Both the position numbers and the translations under genes were made by a program. Source: Sedimentisphaerales bacterium (GTDB taxonomy: Bacteria; Planctomycetota; Phycisphaerae; Sedimentisphaerales; Anaerobacaceae). From it: a stretch of 55,664 nucleotides of DNA. A model generated the notes under the pieces. That model had not been told where the DNA came from. It worked only from the letters and a program-made list of their open reading frames with translations, and searched no databases. The DNA lies in contig JAFGBG010000221.1 in the NCBI GenBank assembly GCA_016933295.1, positions 1 through 55,664 of the forward strand, in the 5' to 3' direction. This document shows positions 44,901-53,642 of this stretch, piece after piece (within the stretch, counting starts at the first letter, position 1; each line of letters begins with the position of its first letter).

Positions 44901-45583
44901 TTAGTTAATTGCTCGATATTGTCATTGGCATCGGTAATTTTCGCAAGTGAAGTACGAAGTTTCTGCCCTTTTAATTCTTTCAAATCATCAACATTATTTA
45001 TTATCTGATTGGGATCAAAACCTGAGGAGCTGAGTGTGTTTTCTATATTTTCGAGTTCTGTTTTAAAAGAGGCTCTGTTACTCTCTAATTCCTGGCGTTC
45101 GTCATAAATTCCGGCAAGATCCTCAAGAATTTTCAGTTTGTTGGGATCATTTTGGGCATACTTGCTAAAAATAGCATTTCTTTCTTCTTCAGATTTTTGA
45201 AGAGCCTGAATGATATCGGTGCGGCTTATGTTTTTGTCGAGCAGCTCGTCTTTTGCCTCTTGAAAAATACGGCGTTTTTCAATCGCATTTTCACTTGCTA
45301 ACGGCATTTTTATCTCGAAGCGGGTGTTGCCCTGTGGTATCCATTTGAGTTCCTGTATATTGAAAGGATCGATACGTCTTCGCAGAACCGTTATCATTTT
45401 TTGGGCTAATCCTTTTTTCTCCGCTTCCGTGAGACCGAATGTGTCTATCTCATAGATAAGGCTGGTTCCACCTTTGAGGTCTATACCTTGCTTAAGGGTT
45501 TTGCTTGGGGGATATAATGTCCACACTGCAAGGACGATGAGAATAATTATCAAAATAACTTTGGGTGTCAGATTTTTGTTCAT
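41918..45583 (-). CDS. secDF: SecD-SecF fusion protein with enlarged periplasmic domains
   Basis: 1221 residues, against about 740-800 for usual SecDF fusions. Protein-export motor using the proton gradient. SecD half: TM1 (9-25), LKGGTSLIYEID, then an insert of about 200 residues of charged coiled coil (about 105-310), then the usual P1 core GKLEFRILPTWEHP, and the membrane domain with IGMSVDANVLIFERIREE. SecF half: EFTGGTSVQIVL, a long periplasmic insert (about 810-1000), then membrane segments with ALIHDVCITFGA and LNDTIVVFDRIREN. Operon partners: yajC and tgt upstream. The insertions may reflect a special substrate or docking role. Confidence 0.93.
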   Translation of the reverse strand: MNKNLTPKVILIIILIVLAVWTLYPPSKTLKQGIDLKGGTSLIYEIDTFGLTEAEKKGLAQKMITVLRRRIDPFNIQELKWIPQGNTRFEIKMPLASENAIEKRRIFQEAKDELLDKNISRTDIIQALQKSEEERNAIFSKYAQNDPNKLKILEDLAGIYDERQELESNRASFKTELENIENTLSSSGFDPNQIINNVDDLKELKGQKLRTSLAKITDANDNIEQLTKYVETYANWSNAVDRLSEIREQYVIEINRIDRLNLTEDMLNLCLDNKPKKRKDEIQKLKTNFPDRANEIDKVIAAYDQYSPEKGRLDDPQQLKRMLKGAGKLEFRILPTWEHPDVDTVAMNNYLNNLQTLGPTEASQDNQYIWIEIEDANEWRCADAQGHPAVVGEFGGKTYVLASDRPDDVMLRGSDSIDWKLEKAYSTWDQNKRAIGFFTNKKGERLMGDVTGNNIGRPLCIILDDKAISAPNIDERIPGQGRITGNFTKTEVDDMVHKLNAGSLPARLIEQPISENTIGPSIGADNRDQGIKAGIIGLIAVIACMAIYYCLAGAIADVALLLNILFVLAIMAGINARFSLAGIAGIILTIGMSVDANVLIFERIREEQQRGSSLRIAITNGYQKAFRTIFDANLTTFITAAILFWRASEEVKGFAIVLMLGIASSMFTALFVTRVVLDFLVSRRIIKDHLLMLRLIHNPKVNWMRLRPVFFFISILLIAGGVIVFFIRTRYDVKNNIYDIEFTGGTSVQIVLAEGVELTRQQVEDRIREKLPAANVYSIGKTGNQFEITTTETNKIIVTANLPQTSSMSVQQMTDAINKVQEQETGLLSNLLVTQDADNSGKFVISTSQMNQSLVKKVLEKALPKNTEISEPQVDEVVNDAIRTTFADELKIQQDLQPNIVSEEVITSEMVAAHPVLSNFKETNIKDGIKIDCEIQKPTTIKEIEQRFKDLQIKSELYDFRQSTYKILSPLLSENIDVNQPVNSFVYVSIPRENIRNTKEQEKEWTNFVNNEKAKILAATEFETSLPRVRQFDPLVGSEQKTRAMIAILLSLFAIVTYIWIRFGNVRYGVAAIIALIHDVCITFGAVTACTYIASTPIGEKLFIGDFKIDLAIIAAFLTLIGYSLNDTIVVFDRIRENRGKAQQLNPQTITDSINQTISRTILTSFTTFIVVFIMYIFGGPGLRGFNFAIGFGIIVGTYSSIAIAAPILLIGTKIQQNKNK

Positions 45584-45658
45584 AACTGCTTCCTAATGGG
45601 CTCCTATTATCTTTTTTTTCAAAATTTGATTTTCTGTATCTTTTTTACTATCGGTTTT

Positions 45659-46615
45659 TTACGAACCGTTCTTTTGTGTTATTGTCCTTATTTCGACGGA
45701 CTCTTCTATAAGCCGGGCGGGCAAAGAGCCGGCATTGAGCTTGTTAACCATATCTTCGACTTCAGTTTGGGAAAATCTGCCGTTTATTCGTCCCTCTCCG
45801 GGTATTCTCTCTTGGATGTTTGGTGCAGAGATTGCTATCTCATCGAGAATAATACATAAAGGTCTTCCGATATTGTTTCCAGTAACCTCCCCCATGAGCA
45901 TTCTGCCTCTTAGGTTCATAGAAAAACCGATTGCTCGCCGCCCCATTTCATCGGTAGTCATATAGGCCTTTTCTAATCTCCATGTCTTCTCACCCGGCTC
46001 GAATAGTATAACCTTGCCCGGCTTGTTACTGGCCAGGACATAAGTTTTACCCCCGAATTCTCCGACAATTGCCGGTCGTCCTTCGGAATCTGTACATTTC
46101 CATTCGTTCGCATCTTCAATTTCAATCCAGATGTTTTGGTCATCCGAGGCATATTCCGGGCCTTGCACCTGAAGACGCTCGATATAGTTATTCATTGCAG
46201 TTGAGTCAACTTCCGGATGGTCCAATGTCGGCAGAATTCTGAATTCCAGTATCCCGAGATTTCTTAACATGTGCTGGATGTCTTTTGCGTCCGGAAATTC
46301 TGACACCGGGGATAGTTGTATTTCGAGATGTGTATCGTCAAGCGGTTTCCAGATTATCGGTAATTTTCCATCCGGGTCGATTCGTTTTTTTAAGGCGAAT
46401 ATCATTTTTTTCGAGAGGTTTTTCTTTTGTTCCTCTGTAAAATCGCTGGCGTCGATTTCATAGGCAAGGCTGGTTCCACCCGTCATATCTTTTGTAAGCT
46501 GCCATATACGAACTTTTTTTGCTATATATGAAGAGCACACTACCAGCCCAAGCGAAAATAAAAAGCCTGTTGTAGCTAAAAGAATTATTAAAGTTATTTT
46601 TACACCTTTATTCAA
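45659..46615 (-). CDS. SecD-like periplasmic domain protein without membrane channel domain
   Basis: About 319 residues from a TTG start at 46615 with GAGG five bases before; an in-frame TTG at 46672 has no ribosome site. One N-terminal membrane segment, TGGTSLAYEIDASDF as in SecD, then the P1 head with FRILPTLDHPEVDS, WIEIEDANEWKCTD and VTGNNIGRPLCIILD. It ends just after LPARLIEESVEIRTI, where SecD would enter its second membrane helix. It lacks the coiled-coil insert of the neighbour. It lies 75 bp upstream of secDF, probably a duplicate that lost its membrane half. Confidence 0.88.
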   Translation of the reverse strand: MNKGVKITLIILLATTGFLFSLGLVVCSSYIAKKVRIWQLTKDMTGGTSLAYEIDASDFTEEQKKNLSKKMIFALKKRIDPDGKLPIIWKPLDDTHLEIQLSPVSEFPDAKDIQHMLRNLGILEFRILPTLDHPEVDSTAMNNYIERLQVQGPEYASDDQNIWIEIEDANEWKCTDSEGRPAIVGEFGGKTYVLASNKPGKVILFEPGEKTWRLEKAYMTTDEMGRRAIGFSMNLRGRMLMGEVTGNNIGRPLCIILDEIAISAPNIQERIPGEGRINGRFSQTEVEDMVNKLNAGSLPARLIEESVEIRTITQKNGS

Positions 46616-46708
46616 TATTTCCTCATAAGCCCTTCTGTGTAATCGAATTTGTTGAAACAAAAGGCAAATCAACGCAGGTCAGGATTCACAGCGGCATAAT
46701 AGAATTTT

Positions 46709-47122
46709 CTATTTGTCTTTTGATAGATTTCTCCCTATCGCTGAACGGCGAACTTTTAATTTTGTGTTGTTGGACTCATCGACTTTCAGCGTGATTTCAT
46801 CATCTTTAATATCTACGATTGTCCCGATAATTCCGCCGATGGTCAGGATTTTGTCATTTTTCTCGAGCGACTGTTCCAGTTTTTTCCGCTGCTGTTTTTG
46901 TTTTTGCGGAGCTCTGAAAAACATGAAAACCATAAGAAGTATTAGTGGCAGAAAAAGCCATAGGGGGAAAGGGTTTTTGCCTGAATCTCCGTTGTTGGTT
47001 AAATCATTCGGGTCACCAGAAACGGTCATTGTCGCTTCGCCTTCGGAATCCCGTGAAGTTATACCTGGCAGCGCAGTATTGCCATCTGTTTGAGCTAATA
47101 TCCATATATTATTCATCTTCAA
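46709..47122 (-). CDS. yajC: Preprotein translocase subunit YajC
   Basis: 137 residues. A low-complexity N-terminus of about 50 residues precedes one membrane segment (PLWLFLPLILLMVFMFF), then the YajC block QKQKQQRKKLEQSLEKNDKI, GGIIGTIVDI and DEITLKVDESNNTKLKVRRSAI. YajC binds SecDF. Usual YajC is about 90-110 residues, so the N-terminal extension is a local feature. Gene order tgt-yajC-secD-secF matches the classic operon. Confidence 0.92.
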   Translation of the reverse strand: MKMNNIWILAQTDGNTALPGITSRDSEGEATMTVSGDPNDLTNNGDSGKNPFPLWLFLPLILLMVFMFFRAPQKQKQQRKKLEQSLEKNDKILTIGGIIGTIVDIKDDEITLKVDESNNTKLKVRRSAIGRNLSKDK

Positions 47123-47218
47123 ATTCCCTTCATTTATCGGATACAGAGTTTCTTCATATTTAAACCGGCGGCTGGGCCTTCGGTCAAACCGTACATAGTA
47201 ACGTTTTTTTATGATTTA

Positions 47219-48319
47219 TCAATTATCAATAGTGAATTCTTTTACCAAATTGCAGAATTTGCCTTCCTTGAGGGCCTGTCTTATTTTGGCCATAAGTCTC
47301 TGATAAAACGTCAAATTGTGGATTGAGACTAATATCGGGCCTAACATTTCGCCGGAATTGAAAAAATGTCTCAGGCTGGCCCGGCTGAAATTCCGGCAGC
47401 AATAGCAACCGCATCCGTCTTCGATTGGCCTGGAATCATTGATGTGAACGTTATTTCTGAGCCGTAAGGGGCCATTTTCGGTGAAAGCGAAGGCATTTCG
47501 CCCATTTCTTGTCGGCAGCACGCAGTCGAACATATCGATTCCGGCATAAACCGCGGCGACGATATCTGCCGGCGTGCCTACGCCCATAAGGTAGTGTGGT
47601 TTGCCGGGCGGCAGATATTGCATCGTGTGCTTTACGGTCTTTATCATATTTTCATGCCCTTCACCTACGCTTAGACCGCCAAGAGCGTACCCGTCGAAAC
47701 CAATATCAACCAGTTCAGTAGCGCAAAGTGTTCTCAATTCAGGATTTATGCCTCCCTGGACAATACCGAACAACATTTGGCTGGGATTTTTATGTGCCTT
47801 TTTCGAGCGATTTGCCCAGCGAATGGTTCTCTCGACGGCTTTTTTTACTTCATTGTCTTTGGCGCCGAAGGCGGTACATTGATCGAAGCACATAATAATA
47901 TCGACGCCGAGCCGGTTTTGGATGTCTGTGGCTATTTCCGCATTTAGATATACCGATGCTCCGTCTATGTGGCTCGCGAATTCTACGCCTTCGTCATTAA
48001 TTTTGGTTAGCTGATTCAGGGAAAAGACCTGATAGCCGCCGCTATCGGTCAGAATCGGCCCGCTCCAGCTCATAAACTTACCGAGACCGCCCAATTTTTC
48101 AATCGTTTCGACGCCGGGTCTGAGCATCAAATGGTAAGTATTAGCTAAAATAATGGATGAGCCGGTTTCCCGGAGCTGTTGCGGCGTTATCCCTTTTACC
48201 GCTCCGGCGGTTCCGACCGGCATAAAAGCGGGGGTTTCGACTTGTCCATGGGCGGTTGTCAATAACCCCGCCCTGGCGGGCGATTGCGAATCTTGATATA
48301 GAATTTGAAAGTTGCTCAT
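47219..48319 (-). CDS. tgt: Queuine tRNA-ribosyltransferase
   Basis: 366 residues. Exchanges guanine-34 for the queuosine precursor in tRNA. Motifs DSGGYQVFSL, GGLSVGE (catalytic region), and the zinc site CGCYCCRNFSRASLRHF near residue 300. It shares the queuosine route with QueG at 2.1 kb. First gene of the tgt-yajC-sec group on this strand. Confidence 0.96.
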   Translation of the reverse strand: MSNFQILYQDSQSPARAGLLTTAHGQVETPAFMPVGTAGAVKGITPQQLRETGSSIILANTYHLMLRPGVETIEKLGGLGKFMSWSGPILTDSGGYQVFSLNQLTKINDEGVEFASHIDGASVYLNAEIATDIQNRLGVDIIMCFDQCTAFGAKDNEVKKAVERTIRWANRSKKAHKNPSQMLFGIVQGGINPELRTLCATELVDIGFDGYALGGLSVGEGHENMIKTVKHTMQYLPPGKPHYLMGVGTPADIVAAVYAGIDMFDCVLPTRNGRNAFAFTENGPLRLRNNVHINDSRPIEDGCGCYCCRNFSRASLRHFFNSGEMLGPILVSIHNLTFYQRLMAKIRQALKEGKFCNLVKEFTIDN

Positions 48320-48424
48320 TGTCTTAAATATTCTTTTATTTCTTGTCGGAATTAGTATAAATCCATATTTGCATTGAAGTTAGATTGTATCATAGATTTG
48401 ACGTTAAGGATTAGATAATTCCTG

Positions 48425-49723
48425 TTAATAATCGATTGTCGATATTTTCGATCCCGGATAGTAATGAGAAAGTATCTGTTTTGCAGTTTTTGACTTCCTT
48501 GCCATTCCCTGTGCACCGCATTGACACATACCTACGCCGTGCCCCCAGCCTCTGCCGGATGTAAAAGCCCAGCTATCACCCAAATCTATGAGTACAAAAC
48601 ACGCGCTTTTGATTTTGTTGCCGGTAGGATCGATCGTCAGGCGAAAATCTTCGGCTCTTAAATTTTCTTTTTTGCCGCTTGAACCGAGCACTTCTATCCG
48701 GGTCAGTCGGGAAAAATCTTCATAATTGCTTTGTCCGGCAACGGCAATATCTTTTATCTCACCGAGCAGGCTTATTTTCTCGTATCTTTGAAATAATTTG
48801 TTTGTGATATAATCCTTTTCGATTTGCACCATAGGCCAGAAGAAAAACTTTGGTTTGGCCACATTTTTGCAAAACGGGCATGGTACGCCTATGAGCGGCT
48901 CGAAGGAATCGCCGAATACATTCCGGCTGCTTTCCGTATGACCGCCGCAGGTAGAGCTGTAATACGCCGGGAAAATATCTTCTTTGCCGTTATTCTGTTT
49001 ACAGGTCAATACCATTCCTTCTGTTTGGTGTACGGCGTTCCAAATTGCTGCGGATTCCGAGCTTACACCGAGATAAACCTGGTGGGCGGCGGTTTTGCTT
49101 ACATCCCAGTTGCGTTTTGGTCCAAAACGTCTCTTAATATACAGACAATAAGTTCTTGCCGCGATGACCTGTGCTTTCAGTGCTTCAGGCTCCCAGTAAT
49201 CCGGCATTTCGGCGCCGATAACTCCGGCTAAATAAGGTTCGAGCGGAATGAGGTTGATAGCATCGAAAGAATTGCCGTCGGGGCCGATTATGAGCTTTAA
49301 TTTTCCGCGGTAGTCGTTGCCGTTTAGACTGAATATATGCGGTGATCCGGTGGAAATAATTATTTGCCTGCACTCAAAAGTCTTACCGGCGAGAAAGAAA
49401 GCACCGTTTGATAGCTGGATTCTTGTCTGCTCATCGTGCTGATATATATGTGTCGAAAGAGCTTGTGTTTGCTGGTTCGGATCTGCGTTTTCAATATTGA
49501 AAGCCGAAGGTATCTGAAGTGTGCAGTTATTTGTGTCGTTGAGCAGTAAAACTCTCACCCAATACTGCGGATCTGCATTCATAAGCGGAGTAGGTACGGT
49601 AACCTGCCGTTTTTTACAGCCACCCAGTAATATAAGCCCAAGGAAAAGGATTGTTGTGCAACCGGTTAGTGCTCGTAAAAAGCTCTTTCGGCTCACTATT
49701 CTGAGAATACTTCTAATTGACAT
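48425..49723 (-). CDS. SpoIID/LytB-domain lipoprotein, probable peptidoglycan lytic enzyme
   Basis: 432 residues. Lipobox LLGGC (Cys36), so lipid-anchored. The SpoIID core starts near residue 158 with LIPLEPYLAGVIGAEMP (Glu172 is the likely catalytic acid) and EALKAQVIAARTY, then AYYSSTCGGHTES and the C-terminal GRGWGHGVGMCQCGAQGMA. SpoIID cleaves denuded glycan strands in sporulating bacteria; in Gram-negative bacteria related proteins act on the cell wall or in division. Gap to tgt 105 bp, so possibly the same transcript. Confidence 0.85.
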   Translation of the reverse strand: MSIRSILRIVSRKSFLRALTGCTTILFLGLILLGGCKKRQVTVPTPLMNADPQYWVRVLLLNDTNNCTLQIPSAFNIENADPNQQTQALSTHIYQHDEQTRIQLSNGAFFLAGKTFECRQIIISTGSPHIFSLNGNDYRGKLKLIIGPDGNSFDAINLIPLEPYLAGVIGAEMPDYWEPEALKAQVIAARTYCLYIKRRFGPKRNWDVSKTAAHQVYLGVSSESAAIWNAVHQTEGMVLTCKQNNGKEDIFPAYYSSTCGGHTESSRNVFGDSFEPLIGVPCPFCKNVAKPKFFFWPMVQIEKDYITNKLFQRYEKISLLGEIKDIAVAGQSNYEDFSRLTRIEVLGSSGKKENLRAEDFRLTIDPTGNKIKSACFVLIDLGDSWAFTSGRGWGHGVGMCQCGAQGMARKSKTAKQILSHYYPGSKISTIDY

Positions 49724-49779
49724 TCCCGCCGGTTTTATATTTTCGGTTAATATCAGATTCCCTGACTTTAATTTATCGG

Positions 49780-51096
49780 TTAGTCCAAACTTCGCAGGGA
49801 TAATCCTATGTCTCCAAGTGATTTTTTGATTTCGTTAAGGCTTGTTACGCCAAAGTTTTTGCAACCGAGAAGCTCGGCGTCTGTTTTACAGGAAAGCTCG
49901 CCTATTACACGGATATTGAGCTTCTGGAGGCACTTTCGGGCACGTACGGATAATTGAAGGTCGTCTATTGGCTTATTCATAAGTCCCTGGTCATGGTCGG
50001 TAATTGTTGTTCCGTCTGTGCCGTTCATCGAAGGAAATTGTTTTTCCTCGAGGGACATGCCCAGTGTCAGGCCTTTTGGTTCGAGTATCGATTTGACCTC
50101 TTTTAGAGAAGTTTCGCCGAAGTTCTTGTAAGACAAAAGCTCCGCTTCGGTGATATTTAATAAATCTCCGAGTGTTTGAATCTTCATTTTCTTGAGGCAG
50201 TTTCTGCTGCGCACCGACAGCTCGAAATCAGAGATAGGTGTCTCGAGAATCTGGTTTTTGCGGGTTTTTTTCTTCTCTTTCTCTTCGTCGTAGAACATTG
50301 TTTTTGAGCTGTCGATGTCTTTCTTGAAAAGTATCGCTCTTTGATGGTTAGGATGAGTTTCCAGTACCGCTTCGACACATTGCGAGGCCTTGTCGAATTT
50401 TTCTTTATCTTCGTACAGCACCGCCAGATTCAGCAAAGCGCTGACATAAGCCGGCGTGTTTGCGGCAATTTGCTTGTAATAATTTATTGCCGCATCTTCA
50501 TCTCCCGACAGGTCACAGCGATAGGCCAGATGGAAAAGAGCTTTTTGATGGGTTGGAGATAATTCTATGGCTTTCCTGTAATTTTCAGTCGCTTCTTCGT
50601 AAAAACCCTGAACCTCCTGCAACCGACCTTGCTGGTAGTGGTATTCGGCACTTACATTCTCGAAGTTCGCACATGCCTTAAGCTCCTTTGCCGATGCATC
50701 ATAATTTGCCGCATGTCTGTAAGTGGCTGCTTTTTCCAGGTTGATGCTCAACGTATCGGCCTGATGTCCGAGACTTTTTTGAAGGTTTTGAATTGCTTCG
50801 TCGAATTCACCCATGCGACGTTGTGCGAAGGCTAAGTAAATGAATTTTTCCTTGCTGTCTTTTGCTTTTTGAAGTTTCTCGACAGCTTCGGCGTTTTTTC
50901 CGAGAATAAACAGGCCGATACCCAATGCATCGGAAGCCTGTTTTGAGGTTTCTGACATATGGGTTTCCACCTGCTGGCTGAAATCTATAAGGTTTTTTTC
51001 ACTGGAATGAACTTGCTCGGCCAGGGTCTTTATCTGTTCTAACGACGGCAATGTTTCGCCGAATAAGTCGATTCCCGTTTCTAACATCTGTTCCAT
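49780..51096 (-). CDS. TPR protein with two RNA polymerase alpha C-terminal domains
   Basis: 438 residues, cytoplasmic (no signal). Tetratricopeptide repeats fill about residues 55-250 (for example AIELSPTHQKALFHLAYRC and LETHPNHQRAILFKK). Two copies of the helix-hairpin-helix alpha-CTD follow at about 286-347 and 376-438, each with LSVR(S/A)R.CL, a KNFG turn and SL.E(V/I)K. In RNA polymerase this domain binds UP-element DNA and activators; here two are joined to a protein scaffold. It might bind DNA, RNA polymerase or activators. Role unknown. Confidence 0.85.
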   Translation of the reverse strand: MEQMLETGIDLFGETLPSLEQIKTLAEQVHSSEKNLIDFSQQVETHMSETSKQASDALGIGLFILGKNAEAVEKLQKAKDSKEKFIYLAFAQRRMGEFDEAIQNLQKSLGHQADTLSINLEKAATYRHAANYDASAKELKACANFENVSAEYHYQQGRLQEVQGFYEEATENYRKAIELSPTHQKALFHLAYRCDLSGDEDAAINYYKQIAANTPAYVSALLNLAVLYEDKEKFDKASQCVEAVLETHPNHQRAILFKKDIDSSKTMFYDEEKEKKKTRKNQILETPISDFELSVRSRNCLKKMKIQTLGDLLNITEAELLSYKNFGETSLKEVKSILEPKGLTLGMSLEEKQFPSMNGTDGTTITDHDQGLMNKPIDDLQLSVRARKCLQKLNIRVIGELSCKTDAELLGCKNFGVTSLNEIKKSLGDIGLSLRSLD

Positions 51097-51263
51097 AGGA
51101 ATTTCTCCCTTAATACTAATGCTCCGTATCCTTACGGTATCTTGTGTTATTTTCTCCTGTACTACAAACCCGGCATTATAATCTGGAAACAGAGATTTGC
51201 AATAGTTTTTTTATGACCGAGGTTTAATGTGCCGAAAAAGACGTTTTTTACCCTTATTTGGAT

Positions 51264-51295
51264 TTAAAAAGGCCGGGATTTATAAGCCCGGCCTT
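51264..51295 (-). terminator. Terminator of the downstream sigma/regulator operon
   Basis: Read on the minus strand, AAGGCCGGG and CCCGGCCTT form a 9-bp stem with loop CTTATAAAT, followed by a run of T. It ends the operon whose last gene stops at 51320. The rest of the gap to 51096 shows nothing else. Confidence 0.85.
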
Positions 51296-51319
51296 AAAAG
51301 CATGAAAATGGGGCGATTG

Positions 51320-52978
51320 TTAATCGTCGATTTGCCACCAGTCGTTATCGAAATAATGCCACTGGGGAGTATGTCCTATGATATGATTTTCGTCGGGGTA
51401 TTCGATGCATCTTGCTACGGCATGGTCGCCGTTTTCATTAAGGGTGACCGAGCGGACGTAAATTTCGCCGGAAGCCTTTTTAATACCTCCCATTTTTATG
51501 AAGCGTTCGAGAAGCTCCTGGGGATTGTTGATATCACTACCCATTTTTTGGAGGCGTTCGGCGTCGGCCTTCGAGCCACCGAACAGATTTGGATCGTACT
51601 CGACCTGGCCTTTTATGAGTTTGTACATGTAGTCGATATTATAATTCGCCATCCACGCAGCGGAGTCGCCGGCTGTTAGAGCTTCGAGCATCGACTGGAT
51701 TCGCTCTCGCAGTCTGACCGGCAGGTTTTCGTCCTGATAATAGTCGTAAGGTTTTTGGTCCGGCTCGACTACAAGCTTGCGAGAAGCTTCGACGATACTG
51801 GAACCTTTGGCGTTACTGACCTGCACCGAGCCTTCTTCTACCTCGACGGTAAGTAACTTGATTTGCTCCCGGGTGTTTGAGTCTTTGCCGTCAACCAGCT
51901 CCAGTGAAAATCTCGTGCCGAGAGCTTTCACTTCTCCATATGGAGTGGTGACGACAAATTCTCCGTTGCCCTTGGCAACTGTAACATCAACAGCACCGGC
52001 AAGATGTTCGAAACCTCTCTTCCCTGAGCTGTCGAGCCATTGAATCTTTGCTCCGTCGGCGAGTGTTACAGTCGAACCGTCGTGGAATGTATGTGTTCTC
52101 GGTCCATCGAGCCGGGCGAAATTGTTTTTGTCTATCATGATATAGTCATCCGGGATATCCGGTTCAAATGTGCTGTCGGCAAGCTCCACATTCCATTCGA
52201 AGTTCTCCATTACGTACTTATGCTGCCTCATCTGTCCGCCTTCCATCCCAAGCATCTCTACCACGATCTGCACCGGTAAATTTGTCTCCACATCCACCCA
52301 AAGGCGCAGGATGCCGTCTTTGCCGACCATATCCGGCCGATTGCACTCGATACCTTCCACGACCACGCCATTGATCGTGGAGCGTCCCAGCTCGGTGTAA
52401 TCACCGGACAGAATCATCTCGAGCCATGTCCTCGGGTCGTTCGTGTCGCGTCCCTTAGCCGCTTCCTCATCTGACATATCGATACGCCAGTACTTCTTCT
52501 GGTCAACGCGGATTTGATAGGCCACTTTCTTCGCGGGCAGCATGTACTTGAGTGCGCTTAATTTGTCGTCGTGAAAAATGTCGGATCTGGCTCCACGATC
52601 TCCCGCAACATAGTTTCTCGAGGGGAGTACCAGTTTTCTGTCTTCCGGCTGGTCAATCTCTGCCGTCATGTCGAAAACTACGGTTGGAATCTGTTCGGTT
52701 TTTTTGAGTACTTCACCCCAGGCGACATTTGTCATAGCCGGATTGCCTGTAAAGTGGAAGGTTAGAAATATAGCTATGATTATCACCGCCGCAGCGGCTA
52801 ATTTTGTAACTGGACTTGTCATAATTATTCTCCTGATATTCGGCTTTATCAAGGCCGAATCCGAATTTTGCGATTTTTGTGCGGTTAACATCCTCTCGAT
52901 TACAGTTTCGTCAATCTCCGGATTAGTGTTAATTCCCGCATTCTTAAAGAACCTTTGTATGTTATCTGCCGGTTTCAT
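51320..52978 (-). CDS. Membrane regulator with LolA-like and FecR domains, sigma partner
   Basis: 552 residues. Cytoplasmic N-terminus of about 52 residues without a zinc-finger motif, RRIIM then the membrane segment SPVTKLAAAAVIIIAIFL (54-71), an outer LolA/outer-membrane lipoprotein-like domain (about 90-270), a FecR domain (about 300-415, HDGSTVTLADGAKIQW, VVTTPYGEVKALGTRFSL) and a C-terminal small domain (about 435-552). Its ATG overlaps the sigma stop by 4 bp, so it is the likely anti-sigma or surface-signal partner. The RRIIM codons also form a good internal start site. Confidence 0.82.
   Translation of the reverse strand: MKPADNIQRFFKNAGINTNPEIDETVIERMLTAQKSQNSDSALIKPNIRRIIMTSPVTKLAAAAVIIIAIFLTFHFTGNPAMTNVAWGEVLKKTEQIPTVVFDMTAEIDQPEDRKLVLPSRNYVAGDRGARSDIFHDDKLSALKYMLPAKKVAYQIRVDQKKYWRIDMSDEEAAKGRDTNDPRTWLEMILSGDYTELGRSTINGVVVEGIECNRPDMVGKDGILRLWVDVETNLPVQIVVEMLGMEGGQMRQHKYVMENFEWNVELADSTFEPDIPDDYIMIDKNNFARLDGPRTHTFHDGSTVTLADGAKIQWLDSSGKRGFEHLAGAVDVTVAKGNGEFVVTTPYGEVKALGTRFSLELVDGKDSNTREQIKLLTVEVEEGSVQVSNAKGSSIVEASRKLVVEPDQKPYDYYQDENLPVRLRERIQSMLEALTAGDSAAWMANYNIDYMYKLIKGQVEYDPNLFGGSKADAERLQKMGSDINNPQELLERFIKMGGIKKASGEIYVRSVTLNENGDHAVARCIEYPDENHIIGHTPQWHYFDNDWWQIDD
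52820..52834 (-). promoter_or_regulatory. Internal Shine-Dalgarno and start codon, copy 1
   Basis: The minus strand reads AGGAGAATAATTATG here. AGGAGA is a strong ribosome site, 6 nt before an in-frame ATG (Met53 of the regulator). The same sequence occurs at the same place in the paralogue. An initiation here would give a product that begins just before the membrane segment and lacks the N-terminal cytoplasmic part. Confidence 0.5.
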
Positions 52979-53520
52979 TTTTCTATCTCACCATTTAATA
53001 TTGACCGCAGTTTATCCATGCCATATCGATATCGACCCTGTATGGTATTGATCGATGCATTTTGAATCTTGGCTATCTGTCTGAAAGTCATATCCGCCTG
53101 CATATACAATGTTACGACCTCACGCTGCTCATAAGGTATCCTGGCAAGAGCATTGCCAAGCAGCTCCATTTCTTCGGTCAGTATGGCCCACTGTTCCGGT
53201 CTTTTAGTGTTGCTAATAACGCAATCTGCCTGTTCTATTCCGGAACTTTTATGTCTTTGCCGGTCCCTTTTGTAGTTCCGTATCCGATTGGCGATGCAGG
53301 TTGAAAGATATTTTTTCAAATTTCCCTGCGATTTGATTTTCGCCGCCGACCGGGCAAATACGAGGAAAACATCCTCTACGATATCCTCAGCGGCCGTTAC
53401 ATCGTTTACCAGAGCCACCGAGAGCTTCAGCATGTCGTTTTTATACTTTTCGTAAATCCGGCGCAGGGCGTCTGCATTGCCGCGTTTGAACTTCCGGATT
53501 AATAGCCTGTCTTCTATCAT
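52975..53520 (-). CDS. ECF-type RNA polymerase sigma factor, paralogue A
   Basis: 181 residues. Region 2 is at TAAEDIVEDVFLVFARSAAK with GNLKKYLSTCIANRIRNYKR; region 4 is at REVVTLYMQADMTFRQIAKI and INTIQGRYRYGMDKL. A close paralogue lies at 54930. It is coupled by a 4-bp overlap to the membrane regulator downstream. The conserved motif TTATACTAAA (minus strand) lies 60-69 bp upstream of both sigma starts. Confidence 0.9.
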   Translation of the reverse strand: MIEDRLLIRKFKRGNADALRRIYEKYKNDMLKLSVALVNDVTAAEDIVEDVFLVFARSAAKIKSQGNLKKYLSTCIANRIRNYKRDRQRHKSSGIEQADCVISNTKRPEQWAILTEEMELLGNALARIPYEQREVVTLYMQADMTFRQIAKIQNASINTIQGRYRYGMDKLRSILNGEIEK

Positions 53521-53642
53521 CTGTCACATCGAATCAATGAAAGATCTTTCTTCACTTATAACAAACCAACCAGGCGTGGTTTAGTATAATAAATATAAAT
53601 TTTTTTGCTACTTATTGAAATTTGCTGCACCACGGCGCATAA

